From positions 1 to 33,495 of the forward strand of contig JAFULQ010000027.1 of the NCBI GenBank assembly GCA_017473265.1: 33,495 bases of DNA. The letters run 5' to 3'. The notes under the pieces were generated by a model. The model ran no database searches, was not told the origin of the DNA, and saw nothing but the letters and a program-made list of their open reading frames with translations. How positions within the stretch are numbered: position 1 is the first letter of the stretch; every line of letters begins with the position of its first letter. Made by a program: the position numbers and the translations under genes. Positions 6,213 to 14,399 of this stretch are shown here, in pieces. Source of the DNA: Erysipelotrichaceae bacterium (GTDB lineage Bacteria; Bacillota_I; Bacilli_A; Erysipelotrichales; Erysipelotrichaceae).

Positions 6213-6223
6213 CCTTAGGAGGG
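6213..6223. other. Proposed attachment-site core at the right end of the element
   Basis: CCTTAGGAGGG marks the point where tRNA sequence (right) changes to unrelated sequence (left). Tyrosine integrases are known to use anticodon-loop cores in tRNA genes. The integrase, excisionase and motif cluster all lie to the left. The matching core should reappear at the other end of the element, outside the window. Confidence 0.5.
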
Positions 6224-6252
6224 GCTTGTTATATCCATTTAACTAAGGAGGC
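6213..6252 (-). pseudogene. 5' half of a second tRNA-Arg(CCT), broken at the anticodon loop
   Basis: Read on the minus strand from 6252, the sequence opens GCCTCCT (acceptor), TA, GTTA/TAAC (D-stem) around AATGGATA with the invariant GG, then A, AGCCC and the loop CTCCTAA with anticodon CCT, then GG. Up to this point every tRNA feature is in place. The expected GCT that would complete the anticodon stem is absent, and no T-arm or AGGAGGC acceptor 3' strand follows. The break falls inside the 11-bp sequence shared with the intact tRNA-Arg. This is what integration into an anticodon loop would leave behind. Confidence 0.75.
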
Positions 6253-6266
6253 AAATTTGCTAGTAC

Positions 6267-6272
6267 ATTTTA
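6267..6272 (-). promoter_or_regulatory. -10 element of the original tRNA-Arg promoter
   Basis: TAAAAT on the minus strand lies 15-20 bp before the first base of the broken tRNA, the normal distance for a tRNA promoter. No clear -35 is seen. Transcription from here would pass through the broken half-gene into the intact tRNA-Arg. Confidence 0.4.
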
Positions 6273-6339
6273 ACACGAAATACAAAAGAATGGTAGATTT
6301 CCTGAAATATATGGTAAACTAATAAAGCGAGGTGAGAAT

Positions 6340-6876
6340 ATGCGCAAGCTTTATAACAACCAAATTATTGACTACAATGAAGGACAAACCGAATTTGTAG
6401 AAGAATTTAACGAACAAATTAGCTATGGTGCAATTGTATATAACCATGACTACAATAGTTATCAATACATTACATCATTTGAACAAATTGATTTTAAAAA
6501 GGAAGTATTACCAGACTACTTCAAAGTAACAACTAGCAAACTACCAAATGCTATGGAAATCCTAATGCACTATGAATTTCATCCAGAAGATGAAGAAGAT
6601 GAAGAAGTATTAGCCATTTGGAAAGAACTATCACAAGAAGAACTTCCAACCTATGCTTACGATGAAGATGGTGAAGTATATGCCAATGGATACATCAAAA
6701 TGAATCCTAAACCAAGCAAACACTCTATCTGGATTTTAAACCAACAAGGTCAAGACTATCTATATCAACAAGATATGTTATTAGTACAACCAATTATTAA
6801 GTATATGCACATTGTACAAGAAGTATTAAGAAAACATACTGTACAACCATTTGAAGAAGAAAAAATTTTACACTAA
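6340..6876 (+). CDS. Hypothetical acidic protein
   Basis: This is a 178-residue soluble protein with no signal peptide or membrane segment. It is rich in Tyr, Glu and Asp, with an acidic stretch (EFHPEDEEDEEVLAIWKEL) near the middle and a C-terminal helix. I do not recognise a family. GAGGTGA precedes ATG 6340 at good spacing. It stands alone, between the tRNA-Arg junction and a bidirectional terminator. As the first gene beyond the proposed insertion point it should be a stable chromosomal neighbour of the tRNA in relatives without the element. Confidence 0.75.
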   Translation: MRKLYNNQIIDYNEGQTEFVEEFNEQISYGAIVYNHDYNSYQYITSFEQIDFKKEVLPDYFKVTTSKLPNAMEILMHYEFHPEDEEDEEVLAIWKELSQEELPTYAYDEDGEVYANGYIKMNPKPSKHSIWILNQQGQDYLYQQDMLLVQPIIKYMHIVQEVLRKHTVQPFEEEKILH

Positions 6877-6877
6877 A

Positions 6878-6910
6878 AAACTCATATCCATCGATATGAG
6901 TTTCTTTTTA
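6878..6910. terminator. Bidirectional terminator between convergent genes
   Basis: AAACTCATATC (6878-6888) pairs exactly with GATATGAGTTT (6893-6903) around CATC. T-rich sequence follows on the plus strand and the A-run 6875-6880 gives a T-run on the minus strand, so it serves both converging genes. Confidence 0.85.
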
Positions 6911-8623
6911 TTTTTTCATTTTGATATATGCATCTACTTGTTGTTCTAAATAATCAAAGGAACAATCACCAGCATTCAATACCACTTCATGGAACTCTTT
7001 TGCTTGATACTTCTTACCCAACGCTTTTTCCACCTTTTGTTGTAAAGCTCTCATTTGCAAATATCCCATACCATATGGCAAATAGGTTCCCGCCTCTTGT
7101 AAAACAACTTCATAGATATACGCACCATCCATACCATATTGATACATATAATCTTCTACTTCATCTACAGTAGCACCTTCATAATGCACCATAATATCTG
7201 CTAAACATACTAAATAATGAGATAAATACGTATTCATTTGAGCTAAGGCAATCGCATCCTTACTTAACTTCACATCCATCATGTTGTAAGAATCCATTTC
7301 TACATACACTGCCCATCCTTCAGTATAGCCAATATAATTTAATACATTCGCAATTGGATGATAATTATGCTCTAACGCATAGGTATTTTGATATAAATGC
7401 CCTGGATACCCTTCATGAGCTAATGTACTATATAAATCTGTACAACTAGGATTTACACGAATGACATTTTCTTTATAGTTATCAACTGGAGGAATCAAAT
7501 AATACGCTACAATATATTCTCCCGCAATTGAAGGATCTAAATAATCAACAATATACTTCACATCCGCCGCTTTAGGATAATTCTCTTGAATCTTTTCTTG
7601 CAAATCCACTAACGCTTCATCGGCATCCATATCCAAAGTATAATACAACTCATCATAAGCACTTGGATTCTTTTGCATAATCTTAATCATTGTACCAATC
7701 GCATCATCAATAGCATCTTCCAACAATTTCTTCGCTTCTTTAACTGTAATATCCGCACTACAATTATCTTTTAATAAGACTTCATAATACTTCTTACCAT
7801 CATTCCAATTACACAAAGCACCATTGTTTTTTTGTGTTCCTTTCAATGCAGTAAAATACTTTACCACATCTTGATAAGCAGGAATAACAGAAGTATTTAC
7901 TGCATCCCTAACTTGTTTTTTATAAACCTGTTTCTTATCATATGACAATGGTTCAAAGGCATCAATACGATTCGATACGACTTTAATAATTTCATTTTCT
8001 TTCGCATCTAAAAAACGATTGCATTGATCAATAATCGCATCAATAGCATAATCAGATTGAATAATACCCTTATCCACATGCTTTTGTGTCATAGACAAAC
8101 ATTCCCCAAAATATGAACGCGTTTCATTTAAATACACAATCAAATCTTGAATATCTTCTTCACTACGTAATACATACTCTGTAAAAATCGTAATCAAATT
8201 CGCATTAATTCCACTATTTACAGAAAAGATAAAAGCAAAATCTTCCAAACCCTCATATTCCGCATTTAATTCTAACATCCATAAATAACGATCATAATAA
8301 CTCTTTTGATTCTCCGTTAACAAATCACGATTAAAACTCTTCATAGTTGAAATTGATGTTTTCAACGCATCAAAATCATACGCTTCCACTGTCCCCAAAG
8401 ACACTTCCATATCTTCTAAGCCATACGCACCTAAATCCTCAACTGAGAAATGAGCACTAATTTTACTACCTGCTAAAGTATCCGTAAATTCTTGTTTTAA
8501 GAATTCATCAAACTTTGTTTGTTCTACAACTGCTTTTTCACTACTTAAATCTATAACTTCTTTATGAAAACAACCACTAAGCAATAATCCAATTGTTAAA
8601 AAACAAACGAGAATTTTTCTCAT
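6908..8623 (-). CDS. DUF885-family lipoprotein, putative zinc metallopeptidase
   Basis: The 571-residue product begins with a signal peptide ending in the lipobox LLSGC (Cys18), so it is exported and lipid-anchored. The DUF885 signature HEGYPGH (His403, Glu404, His409) is present, followed about 30 residues later by TEGWAVYVE with a further conserved Glu. Together these match the metal-binding pattern of this peptidase-like family. Length is normal for the family. Its substrate is unknown; a role in peptide or wall turnover is inferred. TAGGAGG precedes ATG 8623, and only 9 bp separate it from the stop of the FemAB-like gene upstream, so the two form an operon. Confidence 0.85.
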   Translation of the reverse strand: MRKILVCFLTIGLLLSGCFHKEVIDLSSEKAVVEQTKFDEFLKQEFTDTLAGSKISAHFSVEDLGAYGLEDMEVSLGTVEAYDFDALKTSISTMKSFNRDLLTENQKSYYDRYLWMLELNAEYEGLEDFAFIFSVNSGINANLITIFTEYVLRSEEDIQDLIVYLNETRSYFGECLSMTQKHVDKGIIQSDYAIDAIIDQCNRFLDAKENEIIKVVSNRIDAFEPLSYDKKQVYKKQVRDAVNTSVIPAYQDVVKYFTALKGTQKNNGALCNWNDGKKYYEVLLKDNCSADITVKEAKKLLEDAIDDAIGTMIKIMQKNPSAYDELYYTLDMDADEALVDLQEKIQENYPKAADVKYIVDYLDPSIAGEYIVAYYLIPPVDNYKENVIRVNPSCTDLYSTLAHEGYPGHLYQNTYALEHNYHPIANVLNYIGYTEGWAVYVEMDSYNMMDVKLSKDAIALAQMNTYLSHYLVCLADIMVHYEGATVDEVEDYMYQYGMDGAYIYEVVLQEAGTYLPYGMGYLQMRALQQKVEKALGKKYQAKEFHEVVLNAGDCSFDYLEQQVDAYIKMKK

Positions 8624-8632
8624 AATAGCCTC

Positions 8633-9706
8633 CTATTGTGTTTTTTGCTCTTTCGCAATTCTTCTTTGAACAATTGCTCTACGAACACGTTGTAAAATCT
8701 TATACGAAACATTAAATCCTAAATAGCATAAACCATTTATTGGATAATCCATTTCTCCAATATATTCATCCATCTTATCTTGTATACAGAATCCAATTTT
8801 AAATAAATACAAACCATCTTCTTCACTTTCTTTAATAATTCCACCCATATCATAGACATCACATCCACTCTTACAAGCCCAATCAATTAATTCATATTGG
8901 ATACGATAGTTTGGTAATAAGTTACGCTTAACATTTGAACTACCAGAATGATAATACATCATTCTTCCACCATAGTTTACCCCCAAAGCACCAGCTAAAT
9001 AATCATCTTCGTGTTTGACTAAATATAAACGAACTTCATCATGACTAAAGTTATCACGAATATTTTCAAAGAATTCTCTAGGACGATGCTCAATTCCATC
9101 ACGAATAGCGGTAATCTTCAACAACTCCATAAAAATATCTAACCTTTCATCACTAAAATCATCAATTAACACCAACTCATTACGTAATGAACGTTTTAAA
9201 CTATAACGTGTCATTTTCTTAAATTGTGGTAACAATTCCTCTATTGTTTTTCCATGCAAATGTAAAACCATAGAACGACGAGATAAAATTAAATCCAATT
9301 TACTATATCCCTTACCACGAATCTTGAAACCTAATTTCTTATACATTGTAATTAACTTTTCATCATCTTGCACATTTGGATCAAACTTAATCATAAATGC
9401 ATGATACTTCTTAATTAAAGGTTTCATTTCCTTAATTAGTTTCATTACCATATCTGGATTATACAAATCACAAATAGGTCCTCTTTGTGCATACAAAATA
9501 CTTAAACCCATCGCAATCGGACGCACATAAATTGTACATGCGGCTACAATCTTCCCATTTTCTTCTACATATACACATTCACACTCTAAATTATTTTTAA
9601 CATTTGACCAACGATAATCTTGGTAATAGTGTGCATTTGGATAATTTTTTGTAAAATCTATATATTTTTGTACTTCGACTTGATTCTTTTTATCTAATAT
9701 CGGCAT
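8633..9706 (-). CDS. FemAB/MurM-family peptidoglycan aminoacyltransferase
   Basis: The 357-residue protein has the double GNAT-like fold of the FemABX family: an N-terminal WSNVKNNLECECVYVE segment, AQRGPICD, a central helical arm (MTRYSLKRSLRN), and a second domain with AGALGVNYGGRMMYYHSGSS, LPNYRIQYELIDWA and YDMGGI. Family members add amino acids from aminoacyl-tRNA to the lipid II side chain to build peptidoglycan cross-bridges. Which amino acid is added cannot be told. GAGGAG precedes ATG 9706. It is transcribed from its own promoter (9733-9760) and followed closely by the DUF885 lipoprotein gene, which suggests a shared envelope role. Confidence 0.85.
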   Translation of the reverse strand: MPILDKKNQVEVQKYIDFTKNYPNAHYYQDYRWSNVKNNLECECVYVEENGKIVAACTIYVRPIAMGLSILYAQRGPICDLYNPDMVMKLIKEMKPLIKKYHAFMIKFDPNVQDDEKLITMYKKLGFKIRGKGYSKLDLILSRRSMVLHLHGKTIEELLPQFKKMTRYSLKRSLRNELVLIDDFSDERLDIFMELLKITAIRDGIEHRPREFFENIRDNFSHDEVRLYLVKHEDDYLAGALGVNYGGRMMYYHSGSSNVKRNLLPNYRIQYELIDWACKSGCDVYDMGGIIKESEEDGLYLFKIGFCIQDKMDEYIGEMDYPINGLCYLGFNVSYKILQRVRRAIVQRRIAKEQKTQ

Positions 9707-9732
9707 ACGAACAACTCCTCACTATATGTATT

Positions 9733-9760
9733 ATTATACCTATTTTTAACATCTAACAAA
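9733..9760 (-). promoter_or_regulatory. Promoter of the FemAB-like/DUF885 operon
   Basis: On the minus strand a perfect TATAAT (9738-9733) is preceded by TTTGTT at 16 bp or TTGTTA at 15 bp. It lies between the NAD kinase terminator and ATG 9706. Confidence 0.6.
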
Positions 9761-9785
9761 AGAGTAAACGAATCGTTTACTCTTT
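9759..9785 (-). terminator. Terminator of the mgtC-like/NAD kinase operon
   Basis: A perfect 12-bp stem joins 9759-9770 (AAAGAGTAAACG) and 9774-9785 around a three-base loop. TTTTG follows on the minus strand. It overlaps the NAD kinase stop codon. Confidence 0.85.
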
Positions 9786-10574
9786 AATTAATTTTTCTCT
9801 AATTTTTGTAGCAGTATCAATCTTACGATAATAAATACAACTCAACTTTTCTTTCAAAATCTCAACTTCTACTTTGCATACATGATCAATCACCGTATTT
9901 TGACCATCTACAGTAATAACCAAAGATTCATCATCAATGGTATACATAATTTTCTTAGTATCTGGAAGTACTAAACTATTTTGTAAATTGTGATAATGAC
10001 AATTAATCAATGGTGCAATTGGCGTCAATTGCATTGTTTGTAAACTAGAATCAACCAAACTTCCACCAAAACTCATGTTATAAGCAGTAGAACCCACAGA
10101 AGTAGATACCAACAACCCATCTCCAGCAAAGAATTCTAACAAATGATTATCAATATATACATTCGCTTTCAATGCCTTAAGATTCGATTTACGAACCACT
10201 ACTTCATTAATGGATAACAAAGTATGTGTTTCCCCATGAATATCTGTAATGACTGTCTTTTGAATATCCATCGGATAACTATAATACTCTCCACATTTGA
10301 TACAATCTAAAAATGTTGGAATTTCATCGACACTTAACTCTTGCAAAAAGCCCAAAGTCCCCGCATGTAATCCCACATACATACAAGATGTGTCAAAATT
10401 GGTTTGATGAATCATATGTAAGAAACTACCATCTCCACCAATCGCAATGCATAAATCCGCATTCTCACAAACTTCAATTTGTTTTTTATTTAATTCTTTT
10501 AACAATTGTTCTTTAATCTTTTCACTTTTTGCAGTTGGATTCGCAAACAATTGTACACTTTTGATTTCCTTCAT
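9777..10574 (-). CDS. nadK: NAD kinase
   Basis: The 265-residue protein, of normal length for Gram-positive NAD kinases, has the GGDGS phosphate-binding motif (residues 46-50, variant of GGDGT), SINEVVVRK, GDGLLVSTSVGSTAYNMSFGG with the conserved GSTAY, and TPIAP. It phosphorylates NAD to NADP in the cytoplasm using ATP or polyphosphate. It lies 8 bp after the MgtC-like gene and ends in a strong terminator. The start at ATG 10574 has AGGTATAGAT upstream, a modest site compatible with translational coupling. Confidence 0.95.
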   Translation of the reverse strand: MKEIKSVQLFANPTAKSEKIKEQLLKELNKKQIEVCENADLCIAIGGDGSFLHMIHQTNFDTSCMYVGLHAGTLGFLQELSVDEIPTFLDCIKCGEYYSYPMDIQKTVITDIHGETHTLLSINEVVVRKSNLKALKANVYIDNHLLEFFAGDGLLVSTSVGSTAYNMSFGGSLVDSSLQTMQLTPIAPLINCHYHNLQNSLVLPDTKKIMYTIDDESLVITVDGQNTVIDHVCKVEVEILKEKLSCIYYRKIDTATKIREKLIKE

Positions 10575-10582
10575 ATCTATAC

Positions 10583-11056
10583 CTAACCTACATTCTCTTC
10601 ATCAACACTTGGTTTTTTAATTCTCGTCTCAAATTTAGACAATATATGTGTAATCAAATAATAACACACTCCAGCAGGAATACACATCCACATATAGGCA
10701 GAACCAATACACAACCCCATACAAGCAGCTAACCATAGACCCGCCGCAGTCGTTAACCCTTTAACTTCACTACGATTAGTAACAATAATCACACCACCAC
10801 ACAAAAAACCAATTCCAGATACCACTTGTGCAGCTAAACGTGTTGGGTCAGAATAACCCGTTTCAGTTGCAGTTAATGTTCCAATTATCATCAAAATACA
10901 AGAACCTAAACACACCATCGCATGCGTCTTAACTCCAGCAGGTTTTCCAAACTTTTCACGGTCATACCCTATTACTGCACCAAAAATCGTCGCCAACAGC
11001 ATTTGACAACAAATCATAAAATACGATGATTGTATAATCATTTCAAACATATGCAT
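10583..11056 (-). CDS. MgtC/SapB-family membrane protein
   Basis: The 157-residue protein has several membrane helices and the MgtC-family motifs IGYDREKFGKPAGVKTH, GIGFLCGGVI and the GLTTAAGLWLAACMG segment. The cytoplasmic C-terminal domain of long MgtC proteins is absent, as in many short Firmicutes homologues. Members are tied to magnesium limitation, membrane potential and, in pathogens, survival in phagocytes; the exact role here is unknown. It is the first gene of a two-gene operon with NAD kinase. ATG 11056 has AAGAAGG upstream; ATG 11050 is an alternative. Confidence 0.85.
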   Translation of the reverse strand: MHMFEMIIQSSYFMICCQMLLATIFGAVIGYDREKFGKPAGVKTHAMVCLGSCILMIIGTLTATETGYSDPTRLAAQVVSGIGFLCGGVIIVTNRSEVKGLTTAAGLWLAACMGLCIGSAYMWMCIPAGVCYYLITHILSKFETRIKKPSVDEENVG

Positions 11057-11119
11057 CCAACCCTTCTTAATATATACTATCTTATACTCTTTTTGTGAGA
11101 TTTCAACTAATCTTTCTTA

Positions 11120-11147
11120 TTGCATCAAAAATTATATTTGATAAAAT
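11120..11147 (+). promoter_or_regulatory. Promoter of the acyltransferase gene
   Basis: TTGCAT (11120-11125) and TAAAAT (11142-11147) are separated by 16 bp, about 22 bp before the start codon. A divergent promoter for the MgtC-like operon is expected in the same 113-bp gap. Confidence 0.5.
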
Positions 11148-11169
11148 AAATTATCTAAGGAGGTATTCT

Positions 11170-12216
11170 ATGACAAACACTTCTAAATCAACACGTATCC
11201 TTGCTTATGATATGATACGAATAGCCGCAATATTTGCAGTTGTTATGATTCATTCTTCTAGTGCATACATTTCAGCACCAGTTCATACACTTGATTTTTT
11301 TCTTGGTGATATTATGGAAAGTCTATCTAGAATTGGTGTTCCATTATTCATCATGCTTTCTGGTGCACTTTTATTAAATGAAAACAAAGAATTCAATTTC
11401 CAAAAAATGAAACAATACTGTATTCGCATTTTTATATTACTTTATATTTGGTCATTTCTGTTTGCGATATTTTATGAAATTTTAATTCCTTTGGTTGGTA
11501 ATCATCCAATCTCTATAAAAGAATTTCTATATTCCTTTATTTTTGGACAATACCACCAATGGTATTTATTTATGATTATCGGATTGTATTTAATTACACC
11601 AATATTGAAATTATTCATTAAACAAGAAAATAGAAAATACATCGAATGGTTTATTCTATTATCCATTGTTTTCCGATTCTCAGTACCAATTATGAATCTA
11701 CTAAGTAATACATTAACTAACACTACAGATATCATGGCAAACTATGTAAACCAATATAGTTTACAATTTGTAGATCCAAATTTAACTTACTTTTTCCTAG
11801 GATGGTATTTTACCAATTGCAGTTTATCTAAAAAACAAAAAAACACAATCTATGTGCTTGGATTCCTTGCACTAATGACAACTATTCTAGGAAATTACCT
11901 ATTACCTACAGCTTCTAGCGTATTCTATTCAGGCGTATCTGCAAATACATTATTCTATGCAGCCGCATTATTCTTATTTCTTTATACACGAGAATGGAAA
12001 AACGTCCCAACTAAATGGGTAAATCTTTTATCAAAGATGTCCTTTGGAATCTATTTAGTACACCCAATTTGGCTAACCATTTTAAAGCAACTACCAATTA
12101 GTGAAGCTGCAATTATTCGCATTCCATTCAACTGGATTGGCAGCATGGTATTATCACTAGTAACTGTTTATATAATGTCTAATATTCCAGTCATTAAAAA
12201 ACTAGTTAAAATCTAA
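11170..12216 (+). CDS. Membrane acyltransferase family 3 protein
   Basis: The 348-residue polytopic protein shows the acyltransferase 3 layout of about ten membrane helices, beginning YDMIRIAAIFAVVMIHSSSA with the family's early histidine (His in VMIHSS), followed by SRIGVPLFIMLSGALLL and, at the end, SKMSFGIYLVHPIW. Members O-acylate wall polysaccharides, peptidoglycan or other surface glycans using an acyl donor from inside the cell; the substrate here is unknown. The extracellular SGNH domain of OatA is absent. ATG 11170 follows AAGGAGGT; the longer frame from 11095 crosses the promoter and is not used. It stands opposite to its neighbours. Confidence 0.85.
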   Translation: MTNTSKSTRILAYDMIRIAAIFAVVMIHSSSAYISAPVHTLDFFLGDIMESLSRIGVPLFIMLSGALLLNENKEFNFQKMKQYCIRIFILLYIWSFLFAIFYEILIPLVGNHPISIKEFLYSFIFGQYHQWYLFMIIGLYLITPILKLFIKQENRKYIEWFILLSIVFRFSVPIMNLLSNTLTNTTDIMANYVNQYSLQFVDPNLTYFFLGWYFTNCSLSKKQKNTIYVLGFLALMTTILGNYLLPTASSVFYSGVSANTLFYAAALFLFLYTREWKNVPTKWVNLLSKMSFGIYLVHPIWLTILKQLPISEAAIIRIPFNWIGSMVLSLVTVYIMSNIPVIKKLVKI

Positions 12217-12246
12217 AAAAGAATATCTTCAAAGATATTCTTTTTT
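12215..12246. terminator. Bidirectional terminator
   Basis: AAAAAAGAATATC (12215-12227) pairs with GATATTCTTTTTT (12234-12246) around TTCAAA. It has T-runs on both strands and serves the acyltransferase and the converging wall-polymer genes. Confidence 0.9.
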
Positions 12247-12247
12247 G

Positions 12248-13357
12248 TTATTTTCTCAAACAAAGTTTTGCTAAACGAGAAGTTACACTACCGTCTGTAT
12301 ATGCCAAATACTTATGTTTAAAGGCTAATAAAGCATCCATTGGATATTCTTTATCCAAACAAGCAATCAAAGAATCCGCATCCATACAAACACAATCCTT
12401 TAATTCCTCTTTTAATTCAATATTAACACCAACATCAGATGTATACTCATCATAATCATATAAATACAAATACAACGGTTTATCTAAAGCACAAACCTCA
12501 ATAGAAATTGCAGAATAATCTGATATTACCTTATCCGCAACTGTAACCAAATCCAAACTAGAAAACTCAGGAATTGTTAAAATACGAGAATCTGTAATTG
12601 GCGTCTTAAACAATGGATGATGCTTAAACACTAAATGATATTTATCATAATCAAACTTCTCAAAAAATTCATTCACATGTAAACCACGATTTCTTCTAAA
12701 CGTAGGTACATACAATACCACTGGTTTTTCTTTTAATTGTGGATATTTAGCATAAATCTTTTCTTGTAATGATTTTTCATTATGAATTAAATAATCAATT
12801 CTAGGCAATCCAATACTAACAAATTGTTCTTCTCTACATCCAAATGCTTTCGCAAAATGCGGAATCATTGCATCACTACTAGACACAATCACATCATAAT
12901 TTTGATGCATACGCATAGCTTTAGAAATGGTTGCACCTCTTCCACCAGCACTACCTGTTGTCTGCAAGCCAAACTTCTTAATCGCTCCTGCAGAATGCCA
13001 AATTTGAATTACTTTCGTATCTTTTTGATGCTTAAACATCGAAACCGGAATACAATACGTATCCACAACAATTGTATAAGCATTGCTCATATGAAATAGT
13101 TGTGTATACATATGCAAATAAAATCCAATAATACTCTTTACATTCTTATGTAACATCTTATTCAACATAACCACTTCTGCTTGTGGATTTTGTTTTAAAA
13201 TTTCATCCTTCAACATTAAGAAATCCATACTAGGTTTCTCTGATTGTCTAGAAAGCATAACAATTTTATTCACATTCACTTTGCGAAATTTCATAAAGAA
13301 ATATACAATTCGCAAATGCAAAAACATAATATCAACAATAAATTTCACGTTCTTCAC
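12248..13357 (-). CDS. CDP-glycerol glycerophosphotransferase family protein (shorter)
   Basis: The 369-residue protein has the signatures of the TagB/TagF-type family: IQIWHSAGAIKKFG, GLPRIDYL, VLYVPTFRRN, FKHHPLF and ISDYSAISIEVCALDKPLYLY. Such enzymes transfer glycerol phosphate (or another polyol phosphate) from CDP-linked donors to a lipid-bound teichoic acid or capsule chain on the cytoplasmic face. The start is GTG 13357, one base after the glycosyltransferase stop; a second GTG at 13348 has slightly better spacing to AGATAGGG, so the start is uncertain by three codons. It is the last gene before a bidirectional terminator and is probably co-transcribed with the glycosyltransferase. 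Confidence 0.8.
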   Translation of the reverse strand: MKNVKFIVDIMFLHLRIVYFFMKFRKVNVNKIVMLSRQSEKPSMDFLMLKDEILKQNPQAEVVMLNKMLHKNVKSIIGFYLHMYTQLFHMSNAYTIVVDTYCIPVSMFKHQKDTKVIQIWHSAGAIKKFGLQTTGSAGGRGATISKAMRMHQNYDVIVSSSDAMIPHFAKAFGCREEQFVSIGLPRIDYLIHNEKSLQEKIYAKYPQLKEKPVVLYVPTFRRNRGLHVNEFFEKFDYDKYHLVFKHHPLFKTPITDSRILTIPEFSSLDLVTVADKVISDYSAISIEVCALDKPLYLYLYDYDEYTSDVGVNIELKEELKDCVCMDADSLIACLDKEYPMDALLAFKHKYLAYTDGSVTSRLAKLCLRK

Positions 13358-13358
13358 C

Positions 13359-14327
13359 CTATCTCTTTAATAATTCTTTAACATATGGTTGTAACATCCA
13401 ATACCAAACCGTTTTATAAATAAACTTATCTCTTTTTCTACGCTTAAAGTACACATTATTTTTCCAATCAGGATCATACACATCTAAAAAGGCATACGTA
13501 TTCACAATATACTCATGTTTTAAACCCAACGTCTCTTTACCTACATTCATTTTAAAACGAAGATACGCATGTCGAATCGCTATATAAGTCAAATACTCTT
13601 GATCAATCTTACCCTGATATAACTCCTTTAAATCTTGCATAACTGGATACAAATCATAAAACTTTTCATTCATTTTACCAGTTACAGAAGTATTTTCTCT
13701 ACGAATATAGTGATAAAATGGTTTATCCACTTTTTCAACTTTATTCGCCACTAACATAGCGCTATAAAAGAATAATAAATCTTCAAAAATACGATATTTC
13801 TTAAAACGAAGTTGATGTTCATCAATCATTTTTTTAGAAAACAATTTTGTACAAGAATAGGCATTCGTATGAAAAATCATTTCCGGATTCTCTTGTAAAG
13901 AATGAGAAAATGCTTCAACATTTCCTAACCCTTTAATACTATATTTACCATTTTCTTCTTCATAATAATGCCCAGATACTACAATATCCGCACCAGTTGA
14001 TGTAGCCTTATTATATAATTCTTCAAACATGTCCAAATCAAAATAGTCATCACTATCACAAAAAGTAATATACTCTCCACAAGCATGATCTAAAGCAATA
14101 TTTCTAGCATTAGCTACACCACCATTAGGAATACTAATGTATTGAATCATACCTGGATATTTATCCATATATGATTGAATGATTTGTTCACTAGCATCTT
14201 TACTACCATCATTCACAATGACAAGTTCCTTCTCCAATAGTGTTTGATTCACCAATGTATCTAAACATTTCTCAAGAAAGTTCTCAGAATTATATACTGG
14301 AACAATTGCACTCACTTTAACTACCAT
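13359..14327 (-). CDS. Family 2 glycosyltransferase
   Basis: The 322-residue protein opens with the GT2 pattern VSAIVPVYNSENFLEKCL, then ELVIVNDGSKD, GGVANARNIALDHA and the metal-binding CDSDDYFD, the usual inverting GT-A core. A C-terminal 100 residues rich in aromatic and basic amino acids may rest on the membrane. It probably transfers a sugar onto a wall polymer or capsule. GAGGTG precedes ATG 14327. It lies between two CDP-glycerol transferase genes; a terminator separates it from the upstream one, so it may have its own promoter (a TATACT at 14350-14355 is seen, without a good -35). Confidence 0.85.
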   Translation of the reverse strand: MVVKVSAIVPVYNSENFLEKCLDTLVNQTLLEKELVIVNDGSKDASEQIIQSYMDKYPGMIQYISIPNGGVANARNIALDHACGEYITFCDSDDYFDLDMFEELYNKATSTGADIVVSGHYYEEENGKYSIKGLGNVEAFSHSLQENPEMIFHTNAYSCTKLFSKKMIDEHQLRFKKYRIFEDLLFFYSAMLVANKVEKVDKPFYHYIRRENTSVTGKMNEKFYDLYPVMQDLKELYQGKIDQEYLTYIAIRHAYLRFKMNVGKETLGLKHEYIVNTYAFLDVYDPDWKNNVYFKRRKRDKFIYKTVWYWMLQPYVKELLKR

Positions 14328-14370
14328 AAACTACACCTCATTTGTAATTAGTATATCATTTTCTAAACAA

Positions 14371-14399
14371 AAAAAGAGTAAATATTTACTTACTCTTTT
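14371..14399 (-). terminator. Terminator between the long glycerophosphotransferase and the glycosyltransferase
   Basis: AAAAGAGTAA (14372-14381) pairs with TTACTCTTTT (14390-14399); on the minus strand a long T-run follows. It overlaps the stop codon of the gene ending at 14386. Confidence 0.75.

Larger units (their letters stand above)
513..6223. mobile_element. Right (integrase) end of an integrative element in a tRNA-Arg gene
   Basis: The module contains sigma-like regulators, a dead resolvase-like protein, MazF, excisionase, two integrases, repeated motifs and a tRNA junction. The left border is not in the window, and the start given here is only the first gene that clearly belongs. No relaxase, replication or conjugation genes are visible, so whether it is conjugative cannot be said. 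Confidence 0.6.
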
